DNA of 64,000 nt from Chersky-806 sp038252255 (lineage in GTDB: Bacteria; Actinomycetota; Acidimicrobiia; IMCC26256; JAENVU01), in contig JBBSAM010000017.1 in NCBI GenBank assembly GCA_038252255.1, positions 35,965 to 99,964 of the forward strand. The letters are read 5' to 3'. The position numbers and the translations under genes are program-made. The notes under the pieces were generated by a model, which ran no database searches, was not told the DNA's origin, and worked only from the letters and a program-made list of their open reading frames with translations. Below are positions 15,921 through 24,622 of this stretch, one piece after another (position 1 is the first letter of the stretch; each line of letters starts with the position of its first letter).

Positions 15921-16673
15921 GTGGCCCTTCTCCGCCGACGCAAACGTCGACCGCGCTCGCCCGACGGCCAGATGCCGGTCCTCGAGCACCTGGCCGAGCT
16001 CCGGCGCCGGATCGTGATCTCGCTCCTGGCCGTGGTGGTCGCCGCCACGATCGTGTTCTTCTTCTCGAACCAGATCATCGAGTTCCTCGTCTCGTACTAC
16101 AAGGACGCGACCCACGGGAAGCGCGACGCGCTCATCGTGCTCGGCCCCGTCGACGGCTTCGTCACCCGGCTGAAGGTCGCCACCTACGGCGGCATCGTCC
16201 TCGCACTCCCGGTCTGGCTCTACGAGCTCTGGCGCTTCATCACGCCCGGGCTCAACCCGAAGGAGCGCAAGTACGCGATCCCCTTCGTCCTCGCGTCGAT
16301 CATCCTGTTCGCGATCGGTGCGGCGGTCGCGTTCCTGACCCTCGAGCCGGCATTGAAGTTCCTCATCCAGGTCGGTGGACCGTCCCAGTCGCCGCAGTTC
16401 ACGTCGGACAAGTACCTCACGCTCGTGTCCCTCATGATCGTGGCGTTCGGGATCTCGTTCGAGTTCCCGGTGGTGCTCGTGTTCCTGTTGATCGCCGGGG
16501 TGCTGAAGACCTCGCAGCTCCGGAGCTTCCGGCGCTGGGCGATCGTCCTGATCGTCACCTTCGCGGCGGTGATCACGCCGAGCCAGGACCCGTATTCGTT
16601 GTTCTTCATGGCCGTCCCGATGTACGTGTTCTACGAGGCGTCGATCGTCATCGGTAGGATCCTGCACCGATGA
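15921..16673 (+). CDS. tatC: Tat translocase subunit TatC
   Basis: 250 residues, GTG start. Cytosolic N terminus with MPVLEHLAELRRRI (the conserved signal-peptide-binding region), six membrane helices, and LPVWLYELWRFITPGLNPKERKY (first cytosolic loop). ITPSQDP near the end matches the family's last loop. TatC recognises the RR signal peptide. The stop codon overlaps the start of the next small gene by ATGA. Confidence 0.95.
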   Translation: MALLRRRKRRPRSPDGQMPVLEHLAELRRRIVISLLAVVVAATIVFFFSNQIIEFLVSYYKDATHGKRDALIVLGPVDGFVTRLKVATYGGIVLALPVWLYELWRFITPGLNPKERKYAIPFVLASIILFAIGAAVAFLTLEPALKFLIQVGGPSQSPQFTSDKYLTLVSLMIVAFGISFEFPVVLVFLLIAGVLKTSQLRSFRRWAIVLIVTFAAVITPSQDPYSLFFMAVPMYVFYEASIVIGRILHR

Positions 16674-16999
16674 CCGCCCGTCGCACGTCCGGTCGTGGTG
16701 CGCCCCAGGCCACCTGGAAGGATCCCCGCCGGCGACCCGAGCTGCTGAAGGCGATCGGTGCCGGGGCCGGGGTCGTCGTGCTCACCGCCCTGGCCATCTT
16801 CGTGATGAAGCCGGGCGGCACCTCGACCCCCACCCAGACCCCGATCCAGAACTTCCCGACCGACACGACCCCTTCCACCGTGCCGACCGGCGCGACCGGG
16901 GCAACGGGTACGGGCGGCGCGACCGGGACCCCGGCCCCGAGCGACTCGACGGGCACCACCGCCACCACCGGGGCACCCTCGACGATCTCGCAGCCGTGA
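16670..16999 (+). CDS. small membrane-anchored Thr-rich protein
   Basis: 109 residues. A basic start is followed by one transmembrane helix (about 27-47) and a Thr/Gly/Pro-rich low-complexity outer tail (TGATGATGTGGATGTPAP). Sandwiched between tatC (ATGA overlap) and the helicase gene (GTGA overlap), hence translationally coupled on both sides. No family recognised. Confidence 0.6.
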   Translation: MTARRTSGRGAPQATWKDPRRRPELLKAIGAGAGVVVLTALAIFVMKPGGTSTPTQTPIQNFPTDTTPSTVPTGATGATGTGGATGTPAPSDSTGTTATTGAPSTISQP

Positions 17000-19641
17000 C
17001 CGCGGCGTCGCCGCGGCCGGCCTTCGAGGCCGGGCTCGGCTTCGCGCTCGACCCGTTCCAGCGGCGGGCCCTCGACGCGCTCGACGCGGGGCAATCGGTC
17101 CTGGTCGCCGCACCGACGGGCTCCGGCAAGACGATCGTCGCCGAGTACGCCGCCGCCCTCGCGCTGGCCGGCGGGACGAAGGCCTTCTACACGACGCCGC
17201 TCAAGGCGCTCTCGAACCAGAAGTACGTGGACCTCGCCCGGGTGCACGGCGCGGGCCGGGTCGGCCTGCTCACCGGGGACAACGCGATCAACGGCGACGC
17301 GCCGATCGTGGTGATGACCACCGAGGTGCTCCGCAACATGATCTACGCGGGCTCGGACGCGCTCTCCGATCTGCGCTACGTCGTGCTCGACGAGGTCCAC
17401 TACCTCCAGAACCGCTACCGGGGCGCGGTCTGGGAAGAGGTCATCATCCACCTGCCACAAAGCGTGGATCTGGTGTGCCTCTCCGCGACGGTCTCGAACG
17501 CCGAGGAATTCGCCGACTGGATCCGGACCGTGCGGGGCGCGACCACCGCGATCATCGAGGAGCGGCGCCCGGTCGAGCTCACGAACCTCTACACGGTGGG
17601 GGAGCGGGGCGTCGAGCGGATCCACCTCCTGCCCACGTTCGTCCCCGGGCCGGCCGGGGAGCTCCGACCCAACCCGGAGGCCTCCCGGCTCGACGCCCGC
17701 GGCAACACCCGCGTCCGGGGCGCGCGCGGCCGGCCCCGGAGCCGGCTCTTCACGCCCCGCCGGGTGGAGCTGGTGGAGCTGCTCGCCGAGCATTCGATGC
17801 TCCCGGCGATCGACTTCATCTTCAGCCGGGCAGCCTGTGACGACGCGGTGAAGCAGTGCCTCGCCGGCGGTCTGCGGCTCACCACCGCCGAGGAGCGCCG
17901 GGAGCTGCGGCGCATCGCCGAGGACGGGATGACCGAGCTGAGCGAAGAGGACCTCGTCGCCCTCGGCCACGACCAGTGGCGCGCCGGCTTCGAGAACGGG
18001 ATCGCGTCCCACCACGCCGGGCTCGTCCCGCCGATGAAGGAGGCGGTGGAGGAGGCCTTCGCGGCCGGGCTCGTCAAGGTCGTCTTCGCGACCGAGACGC
18101 TGTCGCTCGGCATCAACATGCCGGCGCGCTCGGTCGTCATCGAGAAGCTGTCGAAGTTCACCGGCGAGCACCACGAGTTCCTGACGCCGGGGGAGTACAC
18201 CCAGCTCACCGGCCGGGCCGGCCGCCGCGGCATCGACGACGTCGGGTACGCGATCGTCTGCTGGAGCCCGTTCGTCCCGTTCGACCAGGTTGCCGGGCTC
18301 GCGTCCCGGCGCACCTATGCCCTCACCTCCTCGTTCCGGCCGACCTACAACATGGCCGCCAACCTCGTGGCCCGGTACCCGGCCGAGATGGCACACCACC
18401 TGCTCAACCTGTCCTTCGCGCAGTACCGCGCCGATCGGGACGTCGTGGCGCTCGAACGCCAGCTCGAGCGAAACCGGGAGCTGCTCGAGCGCCAGCTGAG
18501 CGCGCGGCACTGCGAGCGGGGTGACGTCGCCGAGTACCGCGAGCTGCTGGCGGCGCGCGACTCCGCGATCCGTGAGAGCCGGGGTGGGCGCCAGATCGCC
18601 AACGCCATGGACTCCCTGCGGCCGGGCGACGTGCTCTCCGTGCGCCGCGGGGGCGGCCGGGCCGTGGTGCTGAAGCACGAAGGGAGCCGCGGCGGCTCCC
18701 GGGTCCTCGCCATCGGCTCGAGCCGTGACGTGTTCCGGCTGAGCCCGGCGGACTTCGACCGGCCGCCGCGCCCGATCGCGACCGTGCCGCTCCCGCGCCC
18801 CTTCGCCCCCCGCAGCGCCGCCTTCCGGCGCGACGTGGTCGCGGCCATGCGCTCCGTGCGGACCAGCCCGGACGAGCGTGGGGCGGACCGGGCCGCCGAC
18901 ACCGCGGAGCAGGACCGCGAGCTCTCGATCGCGGAGCACCCGGTGGCGTCGTGCCCGGAGCTGAGCGTCCACCTGAAGGCTGCCGGGGCCGTCGAGCGGC
19001 TGGAGCGGGACGTGACCCGAATCGAACGGAGGGTGCGCGGGCGCAGCGAGAGCCTGGCCCGCCAGTTCGACCGGGTGCTGCGGGTGATCGAGTCGTGGGG
19101 CTACGTCGACGGCTGGGAGCTCACGCCGGCCGGCCATCTCCTCGCCCGGCTGTACTCGGAGTGTGACCTGCTGCTCGCGGAGTCGGTCCGCACCGGCCTG
19201 CTCGACGGGCTGAGCGAGCCCGAGCTCGCCGCGGTCATCAGCTGCTTCACCTACGAGCACCGCGGTCCCGAGGACCGGGCGCTGCCGCCGGTGCGCTGGC
19301 CCAGCAGCCGGGTGGCGAAGCGCAGCCGTGAGATCGAGCGGCTGTGGCGGGATCTCAGCGGCAACGAGGACGACGCGGGGCTCCCCGAGACGAAGGCGCC
19401 CGATCCCGGTCTCGTGGGCGCCCTGTACGCCTGGGCGGACGGTGACAGCCTCACCGACGTGCTCGACGAGGACGAGGACCTGACCGGCGGCGATTTCGTC
19501 CGGCACGTGAAGCAGGTGATCGACCTGCTCCACCAGATCGGCGACGTCGCCCCCGAGCCGGCCACGGCCGAGTGCGCCCGGCGGGCGGCCCGGAGCTGCT
19601 TCCGGGGTGTGGTCGCGGCCTCCAGCCTCCTCCGACCCTAG
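16996..19641 (+). CDS. helY: Ski2/Mtr4-like DEAD-box helicase (HelY type)
   Basis: 881 residues. Motif I APTGSGKT (39-46), TTPLKALSNQK, DEVH near 132, SAT in CLSATVSN. C-terminal helicase domain with FATETLSLGINMPARSVVIE and QLTGRAGRRGID, then the DSHCT helical domain. It belongs to the bacterial HelY branch of Ski2-like RNA helicases. Located after tatC as in mycobacteria (tatA-tatC-helY). RNA remodelling or decay is the likely role; the exact substrate is unknown. GTG start overlapping the preceding stop. Confidence 0.9.
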   Translation: MTAASPRPAFEAGLGFALDPFQRRALDALDAGQSVLVAAPTGSGKTIVAEYAAALALAGGTKAFYTTPLKALSNQKYVDLARVHGAGRVGLLTGDNAINGDAPIVVMTTEVLRNMIYAGSDALSDLRYVVLDEVHYLQNRYRGAVWEEVIIHLPQSVDLVCLSATVSNAEEFADWIRTVRGATTAIIEERRPVELTNLYTVGERGVERIHLLPTFVPGPAGELRPNPEASRLDARGNTRVRGARGRPRSRLFTPRRVELVELLAEHSMLPAIDFIFSRAACDDAVKQCLAGGLRLTTAEERRELRRIAEDGMTELSEEDLVALGHDQWRAGFENGIASHHAGLVPPMKEAVEEAFAAGLVKVVFATETLSLGINMPARSVVIEKLSKFTGEHHEFLTPGEYTQLTGRAGRRGIDDVGYAIVCWSPFVPFDQVAGLASRRTYALTSSFRPTYNMAANLVARYPAEMAHHLLNLSFAQYRADRDVVALERQLERNRELLERQLSARHCERGDVAEYRELLAARDSAIRESRGGRQIANAMDSLRPGDVLSVRRGGGRAVVLKHEGSRGGSRVLAIGSSRDVFRLSPADFDRPPRPIATVPLPRPFAPRSAAFRRDVVAAMRSVRTSPDERGADRAADTAEQDRELSIAEHPVASCPELSVHLKAAGAVERLERDVTRIERRVRGRSESLARQFDRVLRVIESWGYVDGWELTPAGHLLARLYSECDLLLAESVRTGLLDGLSEPELAAVISCFTYEHRGPEDRALPPVRWPSSRVAKRSREIERLWRDLSGNEDDAGLPETKAPDPGLVGALYAWADGDSLTDVLDEDEDLTGGDFVRHVKQVIDLLHQIGDVAPEPATAECARRAARSCFRGVVAASSLLRP

Positions 19642-19679
19642 GTTCGCGCCCGTGAACCACCCCCCACCCCTCCCTCTGC

Positions 19680-19718
19680 TTGTGCCGTTTGGGTCCGCAG
19701 AGGCCCCTTCTGGCACAA
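19680..19718. repeat. double-stem hairpin element, copy 1
   Basis: Outer arms TTGTGCC / GGCACAA enclose an inner GGGTCC...GG/CC stem and a CAGA loop. A 39-base counterpart with the same plan occurs at 25797-25835 (29 of 39 bases identical, closing pair T-A changed to C-G). Lies 39 bases after the helicase stop, so it may also act as a 3' end structure. Confidence 0.6.
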
Positions 19719-19737
19719 ACGGCGGGGGGCTGTTGGC

Positions 19738-20388
19738 GTGAGGCCGGGGGATCCGTGGGGCGAGCCGGTCTCGGAGCCGGCCGAGCTGGAGGTGAGTGGG
19801 GGCGACGCGGACCTGGCGCGTGTCCTCGACACCCATCAGGGCGCGCTCGTGCGGTTCCGGCCGGCGCCGGACTCGGAGCTGGCCCGGGCGCTCGGGATCT
19901 CGGCCACCGGCGCGCTGAGCGGGCTCGCCGCGCCCGTCGACGGGCTGCTCGTCGAGCCGGGTGGCCACGCGGTCAACGGTGTCGTCCTCGGGACGCCACC
20001 CGGCCGGCTGCGGGCGACGACCCCGAGCGCCTCGATAGGGGTCCGCGTGAACGGCCGGGACCTGGCGACCGTCCGGGCGACGACCGTCGTGATCGCCAAC
20101 GGTCAGTTCTTCGACGGATTGGACGTCGTCCCGCGGGGCCACCCGGGCGACGGGCGGCTGGAGGTGCAGGTCTACGCGCTCCGCCGGGGCGAGCGCCGCG
20201 CGATGCGCGCCCGCCTCCCACAGGGGGTCCACCTCCCACACCCGCGCATCACGACGTCGACCGGCCGCCAGGTGGAGGTCCACGTCGCCGGCGGCCGCCT
20301 GCCCCTCGTGATCGACGGGGTGACGCACCCCCCGGTGGCGGACCTGACCGTCCGCCTGATCCCGGGCGCGCTCCGCCTGCTGCTCTGA
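19738..20388 (+). CDS. diacylglycerol/lipid-kinase-like beta-sandwich protein lacking the kinase core
   Basis: 216 residues, GTG start. The middle and C-terminal parts (GRLRATTPSASIGVRVNGRD, TTVVIANGQFFDGLDVVPRG, HPGDGRLEVQVYAL, GRQVEVHVAGGRLPLVIDG) follow the C-terminal beta domain of YegS/DAGK-type lipid kinases. That includes the NG...G...P...DG pattern. The N-terminal nucleotide-binding half with GGDGT is absent; in its place are about 70 residues of unclear fold. Catalysis therefore seems unlikely; lipid or nucleotide binding is possible. Begins 96 bases after the helicase gene. Confidence 0.6.
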   Translation: MRPGDPWGEPVSEPAELEVSGGDADLARVLDTHQGALVRFRPAPDSELARALGISATGALSGLAAPVDGLLVEPGGHAVNGVVLGTPPGRLRATTPSASIGVRVNGRDLATVRATTVVIANGQFFDGLDVVPRGHPGDGRLEVQVYALRRGERRAMRARLPQGVHLPHPRITTSTGRQVEVHVAGGRLPLVIDGVTHPPVADLTVRLIPGALRLLL

Positions 20389-20400
20389 TCCCAGATCTGC

Positions 20401-20428
20401 GGTCTCCGGTCTCCGGTCTCCGGTCTCC
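20401..20428. repeat. four tandem copies of GGTCTCC
   Basis: Four perfect 7-base units lie in the gap between the kinase-like gene and the ThyX-like gene. Simple tandem repeat, probably replication slippage; unit number may vary between strains. Confidence 0.8.
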
Positions 20429-20491
20429 GTCCTGAGAAGTCGCGCCGCATCCCCGCCGGGCTCGCGCGAGACCGGTATCCTCAGCGGTCCC

Positions 20492-22093
20492 ATGCAGTAC
20501 GTGGCGGAGCAGTTCACCCCGGACGAACAGGACATCCTTCGCCCGTACTTCACGAACACCGATGGCCCGGTGTTCGCCCTCGTGAACCTGCCCGAGGTGG
20601 TCAAGGGCGCGCTGTTCGCGCGGTACTCCCGCTCGGACAAGAGCCTGCGCCGGCTGTTCCTCGACGAGTTCGTGGGCGCGCTCGACATCAGCGGCGACCT
20701 CTCGATCGACGCGAGCGTCGGGCTGAAGCGCGCGGAGGAGCTGTACGACCGCGTGTTCCTCGAGTACGGCGACGACTCCGTGGCGCAGCTCGGGGGAGTG
20801 CACCTCGCCTGCGAGCAGAGCTCCAACCTCCTGACCAAGGTGCTCGAGTGGGGCCGACTCATGGCGTACCTCGAGCAGTCGACGCGCTACATCCAGTACG
20901 ACACCCGCCTCGGCGGCCGCTACCGGTACCTGCGACCGCCCGAAGTGCTCGAATCGCCGCTCGGTGCCCGCTACATCGGTGAGCTCGACGGCTTGTTCGC
21001 CAGCTACGCGGACAGCCTGACCCGGATGCTCGACTGGGCCCGGGAGCGGTACCCCAAGGAGCCCGGCGACTCGGACTTCGTCTACAAGCAGACGATCAAG
21101 GCGAAGGCATGTGACGCCGTGCGCGGCATGCTCCCGGCCGCCACGCTCTCGAACGTCGGGATCTACGGCACCGGGCAGGCCTACGAAGCCCTGCTGCTGC
21201 GAATGCGCGCGCACCCGCTGCCCGAGTCGCGCCAATACGCGGCCTTGATCCTCGATGAGCTGCGCAAGGTCGTCCCGTCGTTCCTCACCCGGGTGGACCG
21301 GCCCGAGCGCGGTGGCGCGTGGACCGCGCACCTCGAGGAGACCCGCGATCACACGTCCGCCGTCGTGCACCGCGTGTTCGGGGACGAGGAGCCGGAGCCG
21401 CGGCCCGGGGTCACCCTCACCGACTTCGATCCCGAGGGCGAGGACAAGGTGCTCGCGGCGATCTGCTACCCGCACACGACATTGCCCGAAGACCAGATCC
21501 TGGCGCGCGTGCGCCGGCTCGGCTCCGATGAGCGCGCGTCGTTGCTCGCGGCCTACGTTGGAGAACGCACCAACCGCCGACACAAGCCCGGCCGCGCGTT
21601 CGAGCGCACCGGCTACCGATTCGACGTGCTCGCCGATTACGGAGCGTTCCGTGATCTGCAACGTCATCGCATGCTCACCATCGAATGGCAGGCGCTCACT
21701 CCGAAGCACGGTTACGAGGTACCTGATTCCGTCGAAGAGGCGGGGGAGCGCGGCGTGTTCGTCCAGGCGATGGACCGCTCGGCGGCGCTGCACGGGGCCA
21801 TGGCCTTCCGATTCCCCGAGCAGGCCTCCTATGCCGTCGCGCTCGCGTACCGCCTGCGGTTCGTGATGCAGATGAACGCCCGTGAGGCCATGCATCTCAT
21901 CGAGCTGCGCACGACGCCGCAGGGCCACCCTGCGTACCGGTACGTCGCGCAGGAGATGCACCGGCTGATCGCGGAGGAAGCCGGACACCGCGCGCTCGCG
22001 GCTGCGATGAGCTTCGCGGACCACGAGGTGTACGAGCTCGAGCGACTCGCGTCAGAACGCGCAGCGGAGACGCGGCGCGCAGCACAGTCGTGA
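20492..22093 (+). CDS. tandem ThyX-like (FAD-dependent thymidylate synthase-like) protein
   Basis: 533 residues made of two ThyX-like halves. The N-terminal half has EYGDDSVAQLGGVHLACEQSSN and LEQSTRYIQYDTRLGGRYRY (like the EQS.RY part of ThyX). The C-terminal half has YGAFRDLQRHRMLTIEWQAL (like RHR...S) and REAMHLIELRTTPQGHPAYR. Real ThyX is about 220-250 residues with both elements in one chain and a complete RHRxxSxxxxSxRY. Here the motif pieces are split between halves. It could be a divergent synthase or a flavoprotein with another function. The stop lies in a GTGA context but no gene follows closely. Confidence 0.75.
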   Translation: MQYVAEQFTPDEQDILRPYFTNTDGPVFALVNLPEVVKGALFARYSRSDKSLRRLFLDEFVGALDISGDLSIDASVGLKRAEELYDRVFLEYGDDSVAQLGGVHLACEQSSNLLTKVLEWGRLMAYLEQSTRYIQYDTRLGGRYRYLRPPEVLESPLGARYIGELDGLFASYADSLTRMLDWARERYPKEPGDSDFVYKQTIKAKACDAVRGMLPAATLSNVGIYGTGQAYEALLLRMRAHPLPESRQYAALILDELRKVVPSFLTRVDRPERGGAWTAHLEETRDHTSAVVHRVFGDEEPEPRPGVTLTDFDPEGEDKVLAAICYPHTTLPEDQILARVRRLGSDERASLLAAYVGERTNRRHKPGRAFERTGYRFDVLADYGAFRDLQRHRMLTIEWQALTPKHGYEVPDSVEEAGERGVFVQAMDRSAALHGAMAFRFPEQASYAVALAYRLRFVMQMNAREAMHLIELRTTPQGHPAYRYVAQEMHRLIAEEAGHRALAAAMSFADHEVYELERLASERAAETRRAAQS

Positions 22094-22544
22094 CCCTGCG
22101 CGCGCGTCACAATTTTTTGTCCACCGTGTGACCTGCAACGACGCGCGGCACCGCAGGTCAGGGCACCGGCCGCGCGTGGCATCGGCCTTGACAGAACCGT
22201 GCTCGGTCTGGCTTCCTACGCACTGCGTCTTCGCATCGTGGACGGCCGCGACCATTCCCGGAAACTTCGAAGGTGGCCCGGCCGCTCGCGACGGCGGGGG
22301 CTGGGGGTCCAGGAGACCAAGTAGAGAACGCTGGAATAACCCGTCGGCTCTGCCGGCCGGGCCAAACAGTGGCCCCAACGGTCTCCTGGGCCCCGCACCA
22401 TCGCCCCGCTCGCCTCAGTCCTCGCACACCGTGCGGTTGCCCGCCACGCAGCGCTAGGGAATACCCGGCTCCGGATCTCGGTTGCCCCGAAGCTATGGAA
22501 TCTCAGCGCTATAGTGCGCGCCCCCGAACCCCCGGAAGACTGAG
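22094..22544. ncRNA. 451-bp gap with pseudoknot-capable structured RNA
   Basis: No convincing protein gene. Two long, interleaved complementary pairs exist. 22275-22284 (GGCCCGGCCG) pairs perfectly with 22354-22363. 22304-22318 (GGGGTCCAGGAGACC) pairs with 22380-22394 over 15 positions with one G-U. Order A-B-A'-B' means they either form a pseudoknot or alternate. GTCACA/TGTGAC at 22105-22131 flanks a T6 run just after the ThyX-like gene and may be its terminator. I do not recognise RNase P, tmRNA, SRP or 6S hallmarks. Strand of the RNA is unknown. Confidence 0.45.
22510..22515 (+). promoter_or_regulatory. candidate -10 box upstream of the DUF4193 gene
   Basis: TATAGT stands out in this GC-rich region and lies 30 bases before the ATG at 22545. 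A TTGCCC is seen upstream, but at a spacing of 22 bases, which is too long for a standard -35, so only the -10 is proposed. Confidence 0.35.
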
Positions 22545-23033
22545 ATGGCCGACGACGACGAGTTCGAAGACGACGACGAACCGGACCTCGAAGAGGAGGC
22601 CGACCTCGAAGACGACGACCTCGTGCTCGAGGTCGACGTCGTGGCCGACGTCGAAGACGACGACCTCGTGCTCGTCGACGAGGCTCCGGTGAAGGCGGTC
22701 ACGGTGCCCAAGGCAGGCGTCGTCGCGCCCGTCGTCGAGGAGGCCGGGGACGACGAAGACGACGAAGTCGTCGACCTCGAAGAGGAGCTCCACCCGGACG
22801 ACATCGAGGAGCCGCTCGACGTGCTGCTCCAGGAGCGCACGAAGGCCGACCGCCTCGACGAGGACGCGAACGACCTCGAAGACGAAGAGCTCGAGCCCGA
22901 CGACCGGGGCGAGGGCACGGCACGCGTCGTCCCGCGGCGCGACGACGAGTTCCTCTGCCGGTCCTGCTTCCTGGTGAAGCCGTTGAGCCAGCTCGCGCCG
23001 GGCGAGAAGGACCTCTGTCGCGACTGCGAGTGA
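22545..23033 (+). CDS. DUF4193-like acidic protein with C-terminal zinc ribbon
   Basis: 162 residues, extremely acidic (long Asp/Glu runs through residue 120). The C terminus FLCRSCFLVKPLSQLA ... LCRDC has two CxxC pairs, as in the actinobacterial DUF4193 family. A 25-base stretch encoding EDDDLVL is duplicated at the DNA level within residues 20-45. Function unknown; an acidic zinc-binding partner of a nucleic-acid or RNA-polymerase complex is one guess. The stop overlaps the lnt start by GTGA, so expression is coupled. Confidence 0.75.
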   Translation: MADDDEFEDDDEPDLEEEADLEDDDLVLEVDVVADVEDDDLVLVDEAPVKAVTVPKAGVVAPVVEEAGDDEDDEVVDLEEELHPDDIEEPLDVLLQERTKADRLDEDANDLEDEELEPDDRGEGTARVVPRRDDEFLCRSCFLVKPLSQLAPGEKDLCRDCE

Positions 23034-24622
23034 GGAACGCGCCCGCCGGCGCGGAACCACTCCTTCCCGGAGCCGTCGCCGCGGCGGCATCGGGACTGCT
23101 CCTCGGTGCGGCGTTCCCATCACTCGACTGGGGCCCGCTCGCGCTCGTCGCGCTCATCCCGCTGCTGTGGGCCTGGCGTCGCGTCGGTCCGGGCCGTGGT
23201 GCGCTCTACGGATTCGTCAGCGGCATCGCGTTCTTCGGCCTGCTGCTCTGGTGGTCGGTCTACTTCGGTGTCGTGGCGATCGTCCCGTTCGTCGCCGCGC
23301 AGAGTGCGTACTGGGCGGGCACCGGTGCGGTGGTCGGCGCGCTGGCCCGGCGCGGCGTCCGTTCGCCGTGGGTCGTAGCGTGCGCGTGGGTCGTGTTCGA
23401 AGCGCTGCGCTCGCGCTGGCCACTCGGGGGCTTCTCGTGGGGCCAGGTCGGTGTGGCGTTGCACGACTTCCCGGTCGCGCGGGCCCTCGCCGGCTGGGGC
23501 GGCGTCCCGCTCGTCACGTTCGTCGTGGTGCTGATCAACGGCCTCTTGCTCCAGCTCGCTCTCGACCTGCTCGAGCGACGCCGCTCCCGGCCGCCGGAAG
23601 CTCGCGGTCGGGGGATCGGCCGAGAGAGATCTTCGGATGGGCGGCCTGTCCTGATCACGGCCGCGACGCTCGTCGTGGTGATCGTGGTGGTGGCGCTGGC
23701 CGGGGTGTTCGCGTTCGAACCGACGAAGACCGGTTCGATCAAGTTCGCACTGCTGCAGGGCAACGACCAGGACCGCCGCCTCACCCAGGCCGAGATCGAC
23801 AGCAGCTACCTGTCCCGCAAGCACCTTGCTCTCGCCCGGAAGCTGCACGGCAACTACGACGTCATCGTGTTCCCGGAGTCGTCGCTCGAGACCGACCCGG
23901 AGGCGGACCTCCAGCTCAAGGCCGAGCTCACCGCTGTCGCACGCCGGCACCACAGCGCGATCCTCGCCAACGTCATTGACGAGCAGGTCCCCGGGAAGCG
24001 CTACAACGCGAACCGCTTCTACGACGCCGCGGGCCGCTTGCGCGGCACGTACGCGAAGCAGCATCTCGTTCCGTTCGGCGAGTACGTGCCCTGGCGCAAC
24101 GAGCTCAGCTTCATCAGCGAGCTGCAACAGATCCCCGAGGACTTCAACCCCGGCCACGCCACCAAGATCTTCCACGTCGGCGGGCGACCGGTCGGGACCG
24201 TGATCTGCTTCGAGTCCGCGTTCGTGCCCCTCATGCGCGACTCGGCGCGCAAGGGGGCCCAGGCGATCATCGTCGCGACCAACAACCGCTCGTACCGCCG
24301 GTCACCGAACTCGGCCCAGCACGTCGCGCTGAGCCAGATGAGCGCGGCGGCGATCGGGCGGCCGGTCCTGCACGCGTCGATCTCGGGCATCACCGCCGTG
24401 ATCGACGCGTCGGGCGACATCCACCAGACGACCAAGCTCTTCGAGAGCGCCATCGTCACCGGTCGGATCACGACGGTGCGTGGCGAGACACCATTCGTCC
24501 GGTTCGGTGACTGGGTCGAATGGGCGAGCCTCATCGGGCTGCTCGGAGCCGTGGCGCTGGCGGTCTTCCGTCCTAGACTCGCCGAGCGCCAGCCCGAACC
24601 CTTGCCCGGCGGGAGCCCGTAG
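23030..24622 (+). CDS. lnt: apolipoprotein N-acyltransferase
   Basis: 530 residues. N-terminal set of about seven membrane helices, a nitrilase domain (about 235-485) and a final helix. The catalytic Glu-Lys-Cys triad is visible: FPESSLE near 282, AKQHLVPFGEY near 343, VICFESAF near 392. Transfers a third acyl chain to lipoprotein N-terminal cysteines at the outer membrane face. GTG start overlapping the previous stop. The last base of its TAG is the first base of the next gene's GTG. Confidence 0.92.
   Translation: MRNAPAGAEPLLPGAVAAAASGLLLGAAFPSLDWGPLALVALIPLLWAWRRVGPGRGALYGFVSGIAFFGLLLWWSVYFGVVAIVPFVAAQSAYWAGTGAVVGALARRGVRSPWVVACAWVVFEALRSRWPLGGFSWGQVGVALHDFPVARALAGWGGVPLVTFVVVLINGLLLQLALDLLERRRSRPPEARGRGIGRERSSDGRPVLITAATLVVVIVVVALAGVFAFEPTKTGSIKFALLQGNDQDRRLTQAEIDSSYLSRKHLALARKLHGNYDVIVFPESSLETDPEADLQLKAELTAVARRHHSAILANVIDEQVPGKRYNANRFYDAAGRLRGTYAKQHLVPFGEYVPWRNELSFISELQQIPEDFNPGHATKIFHVGGRPVGTVICFESAFVPLMRDSARKGAQAIIVATNNRSYRRSPNSAQHVALSQMSAAAIGRPVLHASISGITAVIDASGDIHQTTKLFESAIVTGRITTVRGETPFVRFGDWVEWASLIGLLGAVALAVFRPRLAERQPEPLPGGSP

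Noticed and set aside
20401..20428. GGTCTCC tandem repeats as a CRISPR or regulatory array
   Set aside because: Units are 7 bases with no spacers; a simple slippage repeat explains them.
16648..20862. Very long minus-strand frame opposite the helicase and neighbouring genes
   Set aside because: An antisense shadow common in GC-rich DNA; the plus-strand proteins have clear families.
22128..22457. Open frame of about 109 codons in the gap before the DUF4193 gene
   Set aside because: Begins in a GTGA near the ThyX-like gene end but codon use is not coding-like, it does not reach the next gene's start, and it spans the interleaved RNA helices.
22094..22544. RNase P RNA, tmRNA, SRP RNA or 6S RNA in the long gap
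   Set aside because: None of the conserved blocks (P4 core, tag-peptide frame, SRP Alu/S-domain loop motifs) is present.
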